The notes: a model not told the origin generated them from the sequence alone. Shown: positions 45,149 to 55,021, counted from the first letter of the stretch. The stretch is DNA of 61,540 nt from an uncultured Pseudomonadales bacterium (GCA_905182155.1 CAJJAX010000008.1:1-61540), one strand, 5' to 3'. A program made the numbers and translations.

Positions 45149-45654
45149 TGCTTCCTTTGCAGTACTAAAACCTTGCCGGTTTGCGTCAATTCGAGATTTT
45201 TCAAAACACTCATACCGAGCAGGGCGGCCTTACCGGTCATCCCAGGGTTAATCACCCCGGAGACATTGTTAAAGTGCAGGTCTGCGATCGACAGCGTTGC
45301 AAGGTTGGTTTGGTAAACCGTTACCGGACCATTGGCCGTGCTGGCGCGCCTGGCCCTTCCGGGTTGCAGATTGAGCTGCTTGGCCAGCCCTGCCGGAATC
45401 ACGACATCGGTCGCCCCAGTATCAACCAAGAAATCAATGGGGGCGTTGTTGATCAGGCCGCTGACAGTATAGTGCCCCTGGCGATCCTGCTTAAGCGTGA
45501 CCGCAATGACGCCATTCTCATTCTGGCTTGCGGGTGTTTTGTTGGGGAACAAGCGTTCTTGTTCGATCTCGCCAAACCATAGGCTCATCAGGCCAATGAA
45601 TAAGAAACAGCCGAAAACCATCATAGTCTTGCCTAGTTGCGTAATCCCAGCCAT
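45145..45654 (-). CDS. Retropepsin-like aspartic protease, membrane-anchored
   Basis: A 169-residue protein with an N-terminal membrane segment (MMVFGCFLFIGLMSLWF) and a periplasmic clan AA aspartic protease domain: the active-site motif is FLVDTGATDVVIPAGLAKQL, and the C-terminal part contains LLGMSVLKNLELTQTG. These short TIGR02281-type proteins carry one catalytic Asp per chain and act as dimers. The equivalent gene lies between nadC and ampD in Pseudomonas too. The substrate is unknown. Confidence 0.85.
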   Translation of the reverse strand: MAGITQLGKTMMVFGCFLFIGLMSLWFGEIEQERLFPNKTPASQNENGVIAVTLKQDRQGHYTVSGLINNAPIDFLVDTGATDVVIPAGLAKQLNLQPGRARRASTANGPVTVYQTNLATLSIADLHFNNVSGVINPGMTGKAALLGMSVLKNLELTQTGKVLVLQRKQ

Positions 45655-45694
45655 GCTTTCTTGTGTCTCCTGTTACTACTGAGGATCAGCCAAC

Positions 45695-46240
45695 GTGACT
45701 GCGACCTATCAGATTATAAACCACCGCATCGACGCCGCGCGCCAGTATCCGTCGCCTCATGCTGGCCCAAGGCCAGACTCAGAGATTAGCTTGATTGTTC
45801 TGCATTGTATCAGCTTGCCTGCCGGTCATTTTGGCGGTCGGTACGTGCAAGAACTCTTCATGGGTCAGTTGTCGCCAGCGGTTCACCCAGACTTTTCAGA
45901 CTTAACCGATGTTCGCGTGTCGGCGCATCTATTCATTCGCCGAACGGGCGTGCTTTCGCAGTTTGTGGCCTTTGATCAGTGCGCCTGGCATGCGGGTGAG
46001 TCGTCGTATCAAGGCCGGCCTGCTTGCAATGACTACAGCATCGGGATCGAGCTTGAAGGCACCGATACGAGCCCGTTTAACCCCATTCAATATGAGGTTC
46101 TGCAGTCAGTCGTTATGGCCTTGCAACACCATTACCGGATGCCTAAGTCGGCCGTGGTTGGGCACGCGGAGGTTGCGCCAGGGCGAAAGACCGATCCCGG
46201 AGTGCATTTTGATTGGAAAAAATTTAGGCGTGGCGGTTAA
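45695..46240 (+). CDS. ampD: 1,6-anhydro-N-acetylmuramyl-L-alanine amidase AmpD
   Basis: AmpD removes peptides from anhydro-muropeptides in the cytoplasm during cell-wall recycling. The 181-residue protein has LIVLHCISLP (zinc His), the substrate-side CAWHAGESSYQGRPACNDYS, IGIELEGTDTSPF, and the zinc motif GHAEVAPGRKTDPGVHFDW (His and Asp ligands, catalytic Lys). The start is GTG at 45695 preceded by gagg. It is followed by ampE; ampG lies 7 kb downstream. Confidence 0.95.
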   Translation: MTATYQIINHRIDAARQYPSPHAGPRPDSEISLIVLHCISLPAGHFGGRYVQELFMGQLSPAVHPDFSDLTDVRVSAHLFIRRTGVLSQFVAFDQCAWHAGESSYQGRPACNDYSIGIELEGTDTSPFNPIQYEVLQSVVMALQHHYRMPKSAVVGHAEVAPGRKTDPGVHFDWKKFRRGG

Positions 46241-46311
46241 TTAGAGCCAGATACCGGAGGGGTTCTGGTGTAAATTAGGCGGGTTGACACTTTTTAATAA
46301 AGGATGATTCG

Positions 46312-47148
46312 ATGGAGTTCATCGTTGCCTTACTCTTTTTATTGGCTGTGCGGTACTGGTGGGGCGAGCTCCCGAGCCTTGCGGGCACCTATCCGCTGCG
46401 ATGGTTCAGCTGGATTAAGGGTCTGTTGTCCGGCACGCCAGCGTATCTTGCTGGGGTTGTTTTACCTGCGCTGCTGCTCGCCTGGGTTTTAAGTGGATTT
46501 GAGGGGGTTTTGTTTGGGGTACCCGCCCTGGTGGTCCATGTTGGCGTGTTGTTGTTTGTTCTGCAGGCGCCTTCACCGGAAATGACCTTTGATGCGCTGC
46601 AACTACAAGCCCGTCAGGAGGCGGCCGAAGGGGTGTTGCTGGCCGATGCCCAGAGTCAAACGCTGAGGCGGTTTTTATCAGCGCTGCACCATGATTTTTT
46701 CGTCTATATTGTTTGGTATCTGCTGCTGGGCCCCGCTGGCGCCCTGTTTTGCTTTCTTCAGCGTCACGATGAGCGCCAAGATCAGCGCCAAGAGGGTGAG
46801 GCCGCGACGGACCCCGATGTCCTTGAGGCATCGGGCAAGGCGCCTTCGGACTCTGTATCGCGTTGGCTGGTGGGCTTGAGCATCCGGGTCTCGTTATTGT
46901 TGTTGGCCTTGGTTGGGCGTTTCCGTGAAGGCTGGCCGTATTTTGTTGCGAGTCTGAAGGATTGGTCGATCGATGACGGGGATCTTTTGTATTCCGGCGT
47001 CACCCTTGGGCTTGCGCCCGAGGTTGAGGGTGATGCTGAGTTCGACCAAGCCGTTTATTTGGCATGGCTGCAAGATTACGAGCGTCTGCTCAGTCGGTTG
47101 TTTTTTGCGTGGATTGGTTTGGCGGCGCTGCTGACCCTGCTCTCCTAA
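46312..47148 (+). CDS. ampE: AmpE-like inner membrane protein
   Basis: A 278-residue AmpE/CobD-like membrane protein with about four membrane segments (start MEFIVALLFLLAVRYWW; LAGVVLPALLLAWVLSGF; FVYIVWYLLLGPAGALFCFL; C-terminal LFFAWIGLAALLTLL). The N-terminal aromatic pair and the position after ampD identify AmpE, proposed as a sensor in beta-lactamase induction, with no settled biochemical role. Its stop is directly followed by the GTG of the next gene. Confidence 0.85.
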   Translation: MEFIVALLFLLAVRYWWGELPSLAGTYPLRWFSWIKGLLSGTPAYLAGVVLPALLLAWVLSGFEGVLFGVPALVVHVGVLLFVLQAPSPEMTFDALQLQARQEAAEGVLLADAQSQTLRRFLSALHHDFFVYIVWYLLLGPAGALFCFLQRHDERQDQRQEGEAATDPDVLEASGKAPSDSVSRWLVGLSIRVSLLLLALVGRFREGWPYFVASLKDWSIDDGDLLYSGVTLGLAPEVEGDAEFDQAVYLAWLQDYERLLSRLFFAWIGLAALLTLLS

Positions 47149-48003
47149 GTGGCCTGGAAACGTGCTTTTTTGAAACATCCTCCCGGGTCAAAGCAGACTT
47201 GGCGGCTTTGTCTTGCTGGCATGATGTTACTTTGGTGTGCCCAGGCGTCATCGGCCGAGCGCCTGGTCTCGTTAGCGCCGCACTTGACCGAGATGGTTTT
47301 TGATCTTGGTGCGGGGGATCAGTTGGTTGGGGTGTCGCGATACTCAAATTTCCCGACTGCCGCGGCCCAATTACCGAGAGTGGGTGATGCCTTTCAACTG
47401 AATGTCGAATTGATTATCAATCTTGCGCCCGATCGAATCTTAGCTTGGCAAGGCGGTGCGCCCAGAACCGTCAGCAAGCTGGAAGCGCTCGGGTTTTTGG
47501 TGCAACGCCAAGACATATCCGGGCTAAGCAGTATTGGTCACGCTTATCGCGCGTTGGGTAACGCGCTCGGACAGGGTGCGCGAGGCGCTGCCATCGAATC
47601 AAGCTTTAATGCATCGCTCGGTCGTTTGCGGCAGCAGTATGCGGGCCAGTCAACTCCGCGTGTTTTCCTTCAAATCGCCGAGAATCAATTGTTTACCGTG
47701 AGTGATCGTCACTACATGGGCCAGGCCGTATCGGTTTGTGGCGGAGATAATTTATTTTCTGAAGCGGCCTCCGAGGTTCCCGTGGTCACGCTAGAGAGTG
47801 TGCTGTCGGGGCAGCCTGATGTCATTGTCTTTGTGACCAACCAAAAAGGGCCACTACCGTGGCAGGTCAAATGGGAAGCTTTCTTGCCAGAGGTCAAGGT
47901 TCAACGGGTGGCAGCAGATCTGCTCAGCCGTCCCGCTCGTCGCATCCTGTTGGGCATTACGGCGCTCTGTCGAGCCATCCATTTGGAAGGCGATTTGGGG
48001 TAA
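47149..48003 (+). CDS. btuF: BtuF-like cobalamin-binding periplasmic protein
   Basis: A 284-residue periplasmic binding protein (class III, helical backbone). Signal peptide (LCLAGMMLLWCAQASSAE), then RLVSLAPHLTEMVFDLGAGD, VGVSRYSNFP, LPRVGDAFQLNVELIINLAP, DRILAWQGGAP and VCGGDNLFSEA, all typical of BtuF. No btuC or btuD is adjacent, but a cobalamin adenosyltransferase gene lies 4.5 kb downstream. Assignment to cobalamin rather than a siderophore rests on overall similarity. The start is GTG at the ampE stop. Confidence 0.8.
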   Translation: MAWKRAFLKHPPGSKQTWRLCLAGMMLLWCAQASSAERLVSLAPHLTEMVFDLGAGDQLVGVSRYSNFPTAAAQLPRVGDAFQLNVELIINLAPDRILAWQGGAPRTVSKLEALGFLVQRQDISGLSSIGHAYRALGNALGQGARGAAIESSFNASLGRLRQQYAGQSTPRVFLQIAENQLFTVSDRHYMGQAVSVCGGDNLFSEAASEVPVVTLESVLSGQPDVIVFVTNQKGPLPWQVKWEAFLPEVKVQRVAADLLSRPARRILLGITALCRAIHLEGDLG

Positions 48004-48011
48004 GTTATACT
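47983..48011 (+). promoter_or_regulatory. Sigma70 promoter for aceEF
   Basis: TTGGAA (47983-47988), a 17-bp spacer and TATACT (48006-48011) precede aceE by about 55 bp. The -35 lies inside the 3' end of the upstream gene. No PdhR-type dyad was seen. Confidence 0.55.
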
Positions 48012-48066
48012 CGTCATGAATGATACGGAATGGTTTTCGTCAATTTAGTCTGTCGGTCAGTGCACT

Positions 48067-50739
48067 ATGAATGAAATCGAATCGAAAGATTCAGACCCTG
48101 AAGAAACTCAGGAATGGCTGGACGCGCTGTCGTCGGTCTTACAGAGCCAAGGCACGGAGCGGGTTCAATATCTGTTGCAAAAACTGTCTGTCAAACTAAC
48201 CGAGCAAGGCTCGCAGTTACCTTATGCGATCACGACCCCTTACCGAAATACGATCCCGGTGCACAAAGAAGCCCGAATGCCGGGTGATCTCTTTGTTGAG
48301 CGCAATATACGCAGCCTCATTCGCTGGAATGCCATGGCAATGGTCATGCGCGCCAATATTAAAGATGCCACCTTGGGCGGCCATATCTCAACATTTCAGT
48401 CATCGGCGACCCTGTATGATGTTGGGTTCAACTACTTTTTTCGAGCCAATCAGCCAGGTTTGCCAGGCGACTTGCTCTATATTCAAGGCCATAGTGCGCC
48501 AGGTATTTATGCCCGGTCTTTCTTAGAAGGGCATTTGTCCGAAGATCAGCTGGATCGTTTTCGACAGGAAGTCGATGGCGATGGTTTGTCCTCCTACCCC
48601 CACCCGTGGTTGATGCCAGAATACTGGCAGTTCCCGACTGTCTCCATGGGGCTAGGGCCTTTGCAGGCGATCTATCAAGCCCACATCATGAAGTACCTCG
48701 TCAATCGAGGGCTTGCGCCCGAGAGTGATCGTAAAGTGTGGTGTTTCATTGGCGATGGTGAAATGGATGAGCCCGAGTCCTTAGGCGCGATCTCTTTGGC
48801 GGGTCGAGAAGGCCTCGATAATCTGATCTTTGTGGTGAATTGCAATTTGCAGCGCTTGGATGGCCCGGTTCGGGGTAACGGTAAAATTATTCAAGAGCTC
48901 GAGGGCGCCTTTCGGGGTGCGGGCTGGAATGTGATTAAGGTGGTTTGGGGGCGCCAATGGGATGCTCTGTTTGAGAAGGACACCCGAGGGCTGCTGCAAC
49001 AGCGGATGGACGACGCGGTCGATGGCGATTACCAGAACTACAAGAGCCATGATGGCGGGTATGTTCGGGAGCATTTTTTTGGCGCGTATCCTGAGCTTTC
49101 AGAAATGGTGTCTGACCTGACGGATGAGCAGATCTCGAGGCTCAACCGGGGCGGTCACGATCCGTACAAAGTGTATGCAGCCTATGCCGCAGCGGTTGCG
49201 CATAAGGGCCAGCCCACGGTCATTCTTGCCAAAACGGTTAAAGGCTACGGGCTCGGTTTGGCCGGCGAAGCTCAGAACTTTACCCATTCCGTTAAGAAGC
49301 TCGATACCAAGGCCTTGCGAGAGTTTAGAGATCGGTTTGATATCCCGATTAATGATGCTGATCTCGAGGCGATTCCGTATTATCGGCCGCCGGAAGATTC
49401 CATTGAGCTGAGATACTTAAAGTCCTGTCGAGAAAAGCTGGGTGGCGCGATTCCCTCTCGGCTCAATCATTTTGATGCGTTGACCATCCCAGATTTGAAC
49501 ACCTTTTCGTCGGTGACCCAAGGGTCTGCCGATCGTGAAATCTCAACCACCATGGCCTTCGTGCGGTTGTTGTCGATTTTAGTGAAAGATCCCAACCTCG
49601 GCGAACGGATTGTTCCGATTGTGCCAGACGAAGCGCGAACCTTCGGGATGGAGGGTATGTTTCGGCAGCTGGGTATTTATTCCAGCGTAGGTCAGCTGTA
49701 CGAGCCCGTCGATACGGGTCAGATTATGTCCTACCGGGAAGACCAGCATGGTCAGGTTATGGAGGAGGGCATTAATGAAGGCGGCGCGTTTGCCGCTTGG
49801 CTGGCCGCTGCGACCTCCTACTCCAATCATGCTCAAACCCTCGTGCCGTTTTATATTTTTTATTCAATGTTTGGCTTTCAGCGCATTGGTGATCTGTGTT
49901 GGGCGGCGGGTGATCTGAGTGCCCGCGGCTTTTTGTTGGGCGGCACCTCGGGTCGAACCACCCTCAATGGTGAGGGACTGCAGCATCAAGATGGTCACAG
50001 TCACATCCTAGCCGGCACCGTGCCCAACTGTGTGTCTTATGATCCAACCTATGCTTATGAGCTTGCGGTAATTATTCAGCATGGCCTGCAAGTGATGTTT
50101 GTTGACAAGCAACCTAAGTATTTCTATATCACCGTGACCAATGAAAATTATCAGCAACCCGCAATGCCCGAGGGCTGTGAAGACGGTATCAAGCGGGGCC
50201 TTTATTTGCTTAAAGCCGCCCCAGGCAAAGCCAAGCGCTCGAAGAAGCGGGTTCAATTGTTAGGCTCGGGCGCTATTTTAAGGGAAGTCTTGGCGGCATC
50301 CGAGATCCTGCAAACAGAGTTTGAGGTCTTCTCTGACGTGTTTAGTGTGACCAGCTTTAATGAACTTAAACGCGATGGCGATTCTGTATTACGCTGGAAT
50401 CGATTGAATCCAGATCAACCAGCCCGCCAGAGCCATGTTGCGGTCTGTCTGGGAGACAGCGGCCTGCCCGTCGTTGCTGCCACCGACTATATCAAGCTCT
50501 ACGCCGATCAAATTCGGGCCCAGATCCCCGGCGCTTATCATGTGCTTGGGACCGATGGGTTTGGCCGAAGCGATACTCGCGAAAAGCTGCGCCGGCACTT
50601 TGAGGTGGATCGCTATGCCATTGCCTACACGGCGCTGCAGGCGTTGGCGCATGACAATATTATTGCCTTGCCCGTTGTTTTGGCGGCCCGCACCCGTTGG
50701 GGCATCGACCCAGCCAGTCCAGAGCCAGTGACCCTGTAA
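48067..50739 (+). CDS. aceE: Pyruvate dehydrogenase E1 component AceE
   Basis: The homodimeric E1 decarboxylates pyruvate with thiamine diphosphate and acetylates the E2 lipoyl group. The 890-residue protein matches the family (E. coli 887). Landmarks are HISTFQSSATLYDVGFNYFF, the TPP-binding motif GDGEMDEPES (229-238) ending in the Asn-containing LIFVVNCNLQRLDGPVRGNG, VPDEARTFGMEGMFRQLGIY, and GEGLQHQDGHSHI. It overlaps aceF by one base. Confidence 0.97.
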   Translation: MNEIESKDSDPEETQEWLDALSSVLQSQGTERVQYLLQKLSVKLTEQGSQLPYAITTPYRNTIPVHKEARMPGDLFVERNIRSLIRWNAMAMVMRANIKDATLGGHISTFQSSATLYDVGFNYFFRANQPGLPGDLLYIQGHSAPGIYARSFLEGHLSEDQLDRFRQEVDGDGLSSYPHPWLMPEYWQFPTVSMGLGPLQAIYQAHIMKYLVNRGLAPESDRKVWCFIGDGEMDEPESLGAISLAGREGLDNLIFVVNCNLQRLDGPVRGNGKIIQELEGAFRGAGWNVIKVVWGRQWDALFEKDTRGLLQQRMDDAVDGDYQNYKSHDGGYVREHFFGAYPELSEMVSDLTDEQISRLNRGGHDPYKVYAAYAAAVAHKGQPTVILAKTVKGYGLGLAGEAQNFTHSVKKLDTKALREFRDRFDIPINDADLEAIPYYRPPEDSIELRYLKSCREKLGGAIPSRLNHFDALTIPDLNTFSSVTQGSADREISTTMAFVRLLSILVKDPNLGERIVPIVPDEARTFGMEGMFRQLGIYSSVGQLYEPVDTGQIMSYREDQHGQVMEEGINEGGAFAAWLAAATSYSNHAQTLVPFYIFYSMFGFQRIGDLCWAAGDLSARGFLLGGTSGRTTLNGEGLQHQDGHSHILAGTVPNCVSYDPTYAYELAVIIQHGLQVMFVDKQPKYFYITVTNENYQQPAMPEGCEDGIKRGLYLLKAAPGKAKRSKKRVQLLGSGAILREVLAASEILQTEFEVFSDVFSVTSFNELKRDGDSVLRWNRLNPDQPARQSHVAVCLGDSGLPVVAATDYIKLYADQIRAQIPGAYHVLGTDGFGRSDTREKLRRHFEVDRYAIAYTALQALAHDNIIALPVVLAARTRWGIDPASPEPVTL

Positions 50740-52508
50740 TGGCGCTCAAACAGATCAGTGTCCCAGATGTGGGCGAAGCCGAAGGTATCGAGTTGGTCGA
50801 AGTGCTGGTTGCGCCTGGCGAGGTTGCCCAGGGCGATACATTAATGGTGCTCGAGTCCGATAAGGCAAGCGTTGAACTGCCAGCGGCGTTTGACGGGGTT
50901 GTGGTGGCCGTTCTGATGAATCCTGGCATGACGGTGAAAGAGGGTGATGTTCTGCTGACGATTGAAACCAGCGCAAGCGCTGTGTTGGCGGCGGGAGGCG
51001 CGGCGCTTGAATCACCGGTTGTGGCGGCGGATGCGAAGGGCGTTGAAACCGCCATAACTGAGACGATTGTTTTGGATGTAGGGGGTTCTAGCGATTTGAG
51101 CCAACGGGCAGAGCAAGATTCTAAGGCGGAACCAGGGTCGAGCGGGGCAGTCGCCTCAGACGCAAAGGATGCTCATTCTCAGTCGGTTGCGATTTTAATC
51201 CCAGATCTGGGGCAGATTGAGGATGCCGAAGTCATTGAGGTGCAGTGTCAGGCCGGGGATCAGGTTGCACTCAACCAGGTTTTGATGCTCCTTGAGTCTG
51301 ATAAAGCGAGTATGGAAATTGTGGCGGAGTCGGCAGGCCGGGTTGCCTCGGTTGATCTCAACGTGGGGGATCAAGTTAAAGGCGGTGAGGTTGCGGTTAG
51401 ATTGCAGGTTGCACTGATTGAACCCGCGACCACAAATGATGGGCGGCAAGCGCCTTTAACCGCGCAGCAGAAGCAGTCGATGACGGCGCCGAGCGCGCCG
51501 GTTGATCAGGCTGCTTTGCCGAGTGAGCCCGTTGCGAGTCCTGGAGTGACGCTGAATCAGCCGCCAAGAGATGGCCCGTCGCTGGCGCCGGTAGCTGGCC
51601 AGGTATCCGACGCGGCAGTTCACGCGGGTCCGGCTGTTCGAAAATTGGCTCGGGAGTTTGGGGTTGCGTTATCGATGGTCCCGGGATCAGGGCCCAGTCA
51701 GCGCATTTTAAAAGAAGATGTGCAGCAGTTTGTTAAAGCTCAGCTGAGTCAAGGCCCGCGAGTCGAGAGCGAACGCTCTCAAAAGAAACCCTTGCCGGAT
51801 TTTGCCCAGTTCGGCGAGGTTGCCTTTGAGCCGCTCAGTCGCATTCGGCGGGTCGCTGCGAAAAACCTGGAACACAGTTGGCAATCGATTCCACAGGTGA
51901 CCCATTTTGATGAGGCCGACATTACGGATCTCGATGCGTTTCGGGCTGGCTTGAATGAGGCCCTTGCGCCGGGCGACCTAAAAATCTCGCCCTTATCCTT
52001 CGTGGTCAAGGCCGTGGTTCAGGCGTTGAAGCAGTATCCTCGCTTCAATGCGTCGATCGACCCGTCATTCGAGCATTGGGTGGTTAAGCGGTTTTTTAAT
52101 ATTGGGATTGCGGTTGAAACCCCGAATGGCTTGGTGGTGCCCAACATCAAAGGCGCTGACGTGCGGTCAATCTCGGAGCTTGCCCGTTGTGCGGCTGAAC
52201 TCGCTGACCTTGCAAGAAACAAAAAGCTTCTGCCCGGTCAAATGCAAGGCACGACCTTTACCATATCGAGTCTTGGGGGGATTGGTGGCACCGGCTTTAC
52301 TCCGATTGTGAACAGTCCTGAGGTTGCGATCTTAGGGGTTGCCCGAACGCAGGTTCTACCGCGTTACGTGGACGGTGCGTTACAACCCAGAAAAATCTTG
52401 CCGCTTGCGTTGAGCTACGATCATCGAGCCATCGATGGCGCCGAAGCGGCGCGATTCATGGTTGAGCTCTGCCGACAGCTCAGTGATGTCCGGTTATTGG
52501 CTGTCTAG
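50739..52508 (+). CDS. aceF: Dihydrolipoamide acetyltransferase AceF (PDH E2)
   Basis: E2 core of pyruvate dehydrogenase, 589 residues from ATG 50739 (MALKQISVPDVGEAEGIELV), which shares its A with the aceE stop. An open frame extends upstream inside aceE but is not needed. Two lipoyl domains carry the modified lysines at about 42 (ESDKASVELP) and 189 (ESDKASMEIV), separated by Ala/Pro/Ser-rich linkers; then an E3-binding domain (about 292-328, AVRKLAREFGVALSMVPGSG) and a catalytic domain ending with DHRAIDGAEAARF. lpd is not adjacent. Confidence 0.97.
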   Translation: MALKQISVPDVGEAEGIELVEVLVAPGEVAQGDTLMVLESDKASVELPAAFDGVVVAVLMNPGMTVKEGDVLLTIETSASAVLAAGGAALESPVVAADAKGVETAITETIVLDVGGSSDLSQRAEQDSKAEPGSSGAVASDAKDAHSQSVAILIPDLGQIEDAEVIEVQCQAGDQVALNQVLMLLESDKASMEIVAESAGRVASVDLNVGDQVKGGEVAVRLQVALIEPATTNDGRQAPLTAQQKQSMTAPSAPVDQAALPSEPVASPGVTLNQPPRDGPSLAPVAGQVSDAAVHAGPAVRKLAREFGVALSMVPGSGPSQRILKEDVQQFVKAQLSQGPRVESERSQKKPLPDFAQFGEVAFEPLSRIRRVAAKNLEHSWQSIPQVTHFDEADITDLDAFRAGLNEALAPGDLKISPLSFVVKAVVQALKQYPRFNASIDPSFEHWVVKRFFNIGIAVETPNGLVVPNIKGADVRSISELARCAAELADLARNKKLLPGQMQGTTFTISSLGGIGGTGFTPIVNSPEVAILGVARTQVLPRYVDGALQPRKILPLALSYDHRAIDGAEAARFMVELCRQLSDVRLLAV

Positions 52509-53090
52509 CGGTCCTTTGGTTGGGCTCAAATGATCTTTTTGCCAAAGGACTTCAGGTGTCTTGGTGGCAACCGCGATCGAGCGGCACAACACAAAGAGAA
52601 AATCCGAAAAACGGTTTAAGAACTTGAGCCCTTCAGCATTGATGGTTTCCGTTTCAGAGAGGGTAATGAGCGCCCGCTCGGCCCGTCTGCAGGTACATCG
52701 AGCAACATGACATTGGGCAATGAGGAGTGAGCCGCCAGGCAGAATGAAATTCTCCAAGGGCGCCAAGGGTTCATTTAATTTATCGAGCTCTGTTTCGATG
52801 AGGGCAACATGGTCGCTGTGAATCAGCTCAAAGCCAGGAATTGAAACCTCACCGCCCAAATCAAAAATCCGATGCTGGCAATACCGAAGAAACGGAACCC
52901 ATTCGGCGCACGCCGTCATCGCAGACAAGTTTAACTGTTCGATCAAGAGACCCAAATGGGCATTGAGTTCATCGATATCGCCCATCGCGACCACTCTGGG
53001 CTGATTCTTAAGAATTCTGCTGCCATCGCCGAGGCCCGTCTCGCCTTGATCGCCTGTGCGGGTGTAGATTTTTGACAGTCGCTTGCCCAT
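52494..53090 (-). CDS. pduO: PduO-type ATP:cob(I)alamin adenosyltransferase
   Basis: This family transfers an adenosyl group from ATP to cob(I)alamin to make coenzyme B12. The 198-residue protein starts with the ATP-binding loop KIYTRTGDQGETGLGDGSRI, then GDIDELNAHLGLL, and has the conserved VARCTCRRAERAL and FLNRFSDFLFVLCRSIA helices. It converges with and overlaps the aceF 3' end by 15 bp. The symbol is used for the family type; cobA/btuR enzymes are unrelated. Confidence 0.93.
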   Translation of the reverse strand: MGKRLSKIYTRTGDQGETGLGDGSRILKNQPRVVAMGDIDELNAHLGLLIEQLNLSAMTACAEWVPFLRYCQHRIFDLGGEVSIPGFELIHSDHVALIETELDKLNEPLAPLENFILPGGSLLIAQCHVARCTCRRAERALITLSETETINAEGLKFLNRFSDFLFVLCRSIAVATKTPEVLWQKDHLSPTKGPLDSQ

Positions 53091-53225
53091 AAAATTTCTC
53101 TAATCTAAAGACGCTAAGTTTACGGTAATCAGCGCCAATAGTCCCAGTCCGCGCCGGGGTTTGATTCATTAAAAAGGATTCGATTCTGATATGCTGCAAA
53201 GGTCTAATAACAGGGGGAGATAACC

Positions 53226-53708
53226 ATGCCTTCATTCGATGTGGTGTCGGAAGTCGACTTACAAGAGGTGCATAACGCGGTTGATCAGGCTAATCGAGAA
53301 ATCTCGACCCGGTATGATTTTAGAGGCATTACTGCGTCTTTTGAGCGTTTGGGTAGCGACATTAAGTTAACAGCCCAGGCCGATATCCAGCTCGATCAAA
53401 TGATGGATATTTTGAGAGAAAAATTAATCAAGCGCGCGGTCGACCCCATGGTCATGGAGCCTGGTGCGATTATGCCAAGCGGTAAATTACTGCATCAGAC
53501 GGTTGCGATGAAGCAAGGGATAGAGACGTTGCTGGCGAAAAAAATCGTCAAACTTATTAAAGATAAGAAGTTAAAGGTGCAGGCTGCGATCCAGGGCGAT
53601 CAAGTCCGGGTGACCGGTAAAAAGCGAGATGATCTGCAAGCCGTGATGGCTGAGATTAAAGCGGCTGGGTTTGAGGTCCCGTTTCAATACCAGAACTTTA
53701 GAGACTGA
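53226..53708 (+). CDS. yajQ: UPF0234 nucleotide-binding protein YajQ
   Basis: A 160-residue protein starting [20 protein letters not shown] and containing [38 protein letters not shown] and [20 protein letters not shown], the two ferredoxin-like domains of YajQ. Members bind c-di-GMP in Xanthomonas and Pseudomonas, where they act as effectors with transcription factors; that role here is inferred. A gggggag ribosome site precedes the ATG. Its stop overlaps the ampG ATG (TGATG). Confidence 0.95.
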   Translation: MPSFDVVSEVDLQEVHNAVDQANREISTRYDFRGITASFERLGSDIKLTAQADIQLDQMMDILREKLIKRAVDPMVMEPGAIMPSGKLLHQTVAMKQGIETLLAKKIVKLIKDKKLKVQAAIQGDQVRVTGKKRDDLQAVMAEIKAAGFEVPFQYQNFRD

Positions 53709-55021
53709 TGCCACCTCAGTCTGCAGGGGGGCGGCCAACCTGGTTGGAATCCTTCTTGGTTTACCGAAAACCCGTTGTGGTGTCGCTGGCCTTTCTAGGG
53801 TTTTCGGCGGGCTTACCGTATTTGTTGGTATTTTCGACCCTTACGGCATGGCTTCGAGATGAAGGCGTGAGTCGTTCCGCAATTGGGTTTTTTGCCTGGG
53901 TTGGGATGATGTACTCGATCAAAGTGGTTTGGGCCCCTTTTGTGGATCGCCTGAAGCTGCCCTGGCTTGATTCTAGGTTAGGACGCCGCCGAAGCTGGAT
54001 GCTGGTTGCTCAGGTTGGCATTATGGCGGCGCTGTTGGGGATGAGTTGGGTCGGCTCGGATCAGCTAACCTTGCTTGCGATTCTGGCGTTGGCCGTGGCC
54101 TTTTCATCGGCGACCCAAGATATTGCTATTGATGCCTATCGCATTGAGGCCGCGCCGGCTAACGATCAAGCGGCGCTGTCGGCCGCCTATATTCTCGGGT
54201 ATCGATCCGCGCTTTTGGTTTCGGGCGCCGGTGCGCTCTACGCGGCGGAGTATCTGGGCTGGGTCGCCGCCTACCAGGTCATGGCCGTGTGTGGTGGCGT
54301 GGGGCTGGTCACCACCTTGTTGATCCCCAGGCCGGCATTGGCGAATGACGAATCGCCGCCTGAACCCGACGGCGATCGATCGACGTGGCCCGGGTTTCAA
54401 GTGATGTTCCTCGCGCCGATTGCTGATTTTTTTGTTCGCAATGGTCGATTCGCTGTATTTTTGCTCAGTTTTATCGCGCTTTATCGGTTGAGTGATATCA
54501 CCATGGGCATTATGGCCAATCCGTTTTACTTGGACTTGGGCTATTCCAAACTCGAGATTGCGAATATTGCGAAAGGGTTGGGTTTTGCCCTGTCGATACT
54601 GGGTTCGTTTCTGGGCGGTGTTTTGGTGGTCCGCTGGGGTGTTTTGATCACCTTACTGATCGGTGGTGTTGCGGTGGCTTTGACCAATTTGCTCTTTGCC
54701 GCATTGGCACTGACCGAACCTAATCTCATTTGGTTGGGCCTCATCATTGGCGCAGATAACCTGAGCGGTGGGATCGCAGCAACCAGCTTTATCGCCTATC
54801 TGTCGAGCCTCACGCACACGGCTTATACCGCGACCCAATATGCTTTGTTCAGCTCGTTAATGACCTTGCCCGGCAAGTTTACCAGCGGCTTCTCGGGCAT
54901 TGCTGTCGATTCCGTTGGCTATCCTGTGTTTTTTATCGGCGCTGGCGTTTTGGGTATTCCCGCAATTGTTATGGTGCTTTACCTGATTCACCGAGAATCG
55001 GAACCGATCGTTCGGGCATGA
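53708..55021 (+). CDS. ampG: Muropeptide permease AmpG (MFS)
   Basis: AmpG imports GlcNAc-anhydro-muropeptides for recycling. The 437-residue protein has about 12-14 membrane segments and family markers LAFLGFSAGLPYLLVFSTLT, AWLRDEGVSRSAIGFFAWVG, YSIKVVWAPFVDRL, RLGRRRSWMLVAQ and TQDIAIDAYRIE. With ampD and ampE in the same 10-kb block it makes a recycling set. It is translationally coupled to yajQ. Confidence 0.94.
   Translation: MPPQSAGGRPTWLESFLVYRKPVVVSLAFLGFSAGLPYLLVFSTLTAWLRDEGVSRSAIGFFAWVGMMYSIKVVWAPFVDRLKLPWLDSRLGRRRSWMLVAQVGIMAALLGMSWVGSDQLTLLAILALAVAFSSATQDIAIDAYRIEAAPANDQAALSAAYILGYRSALLVSGAGALYAAEYLGWVAAYQVMAVCGGVGLVTTLLIPRPALANDESPPEPDGDRSTWPGFQVMFLAPIADFFVRNGRFAVFLLSFIALYRLSDITMGIMANPFYLDLGYSKLEIANIAKGLGFALSILGSFLGGVLVVRWGVLITLLIGGVAVALTNLLFAALALTEPNLIWLGLIIGADNLSGGIAATSFIAYLSSLTHTAYTATQYALFSSLMTLPGKFTSGFSGIAVDSVGYPVFFIGAGVLGIPAIVMVLYLIHRESEPIVRA

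Noticed and set aside
48016-48048. 10-codon leader ORF (MNDTEWFSSI) before aceE
   Set aside because: No ribosome site and no attenuator-like hairpin; probably chance.
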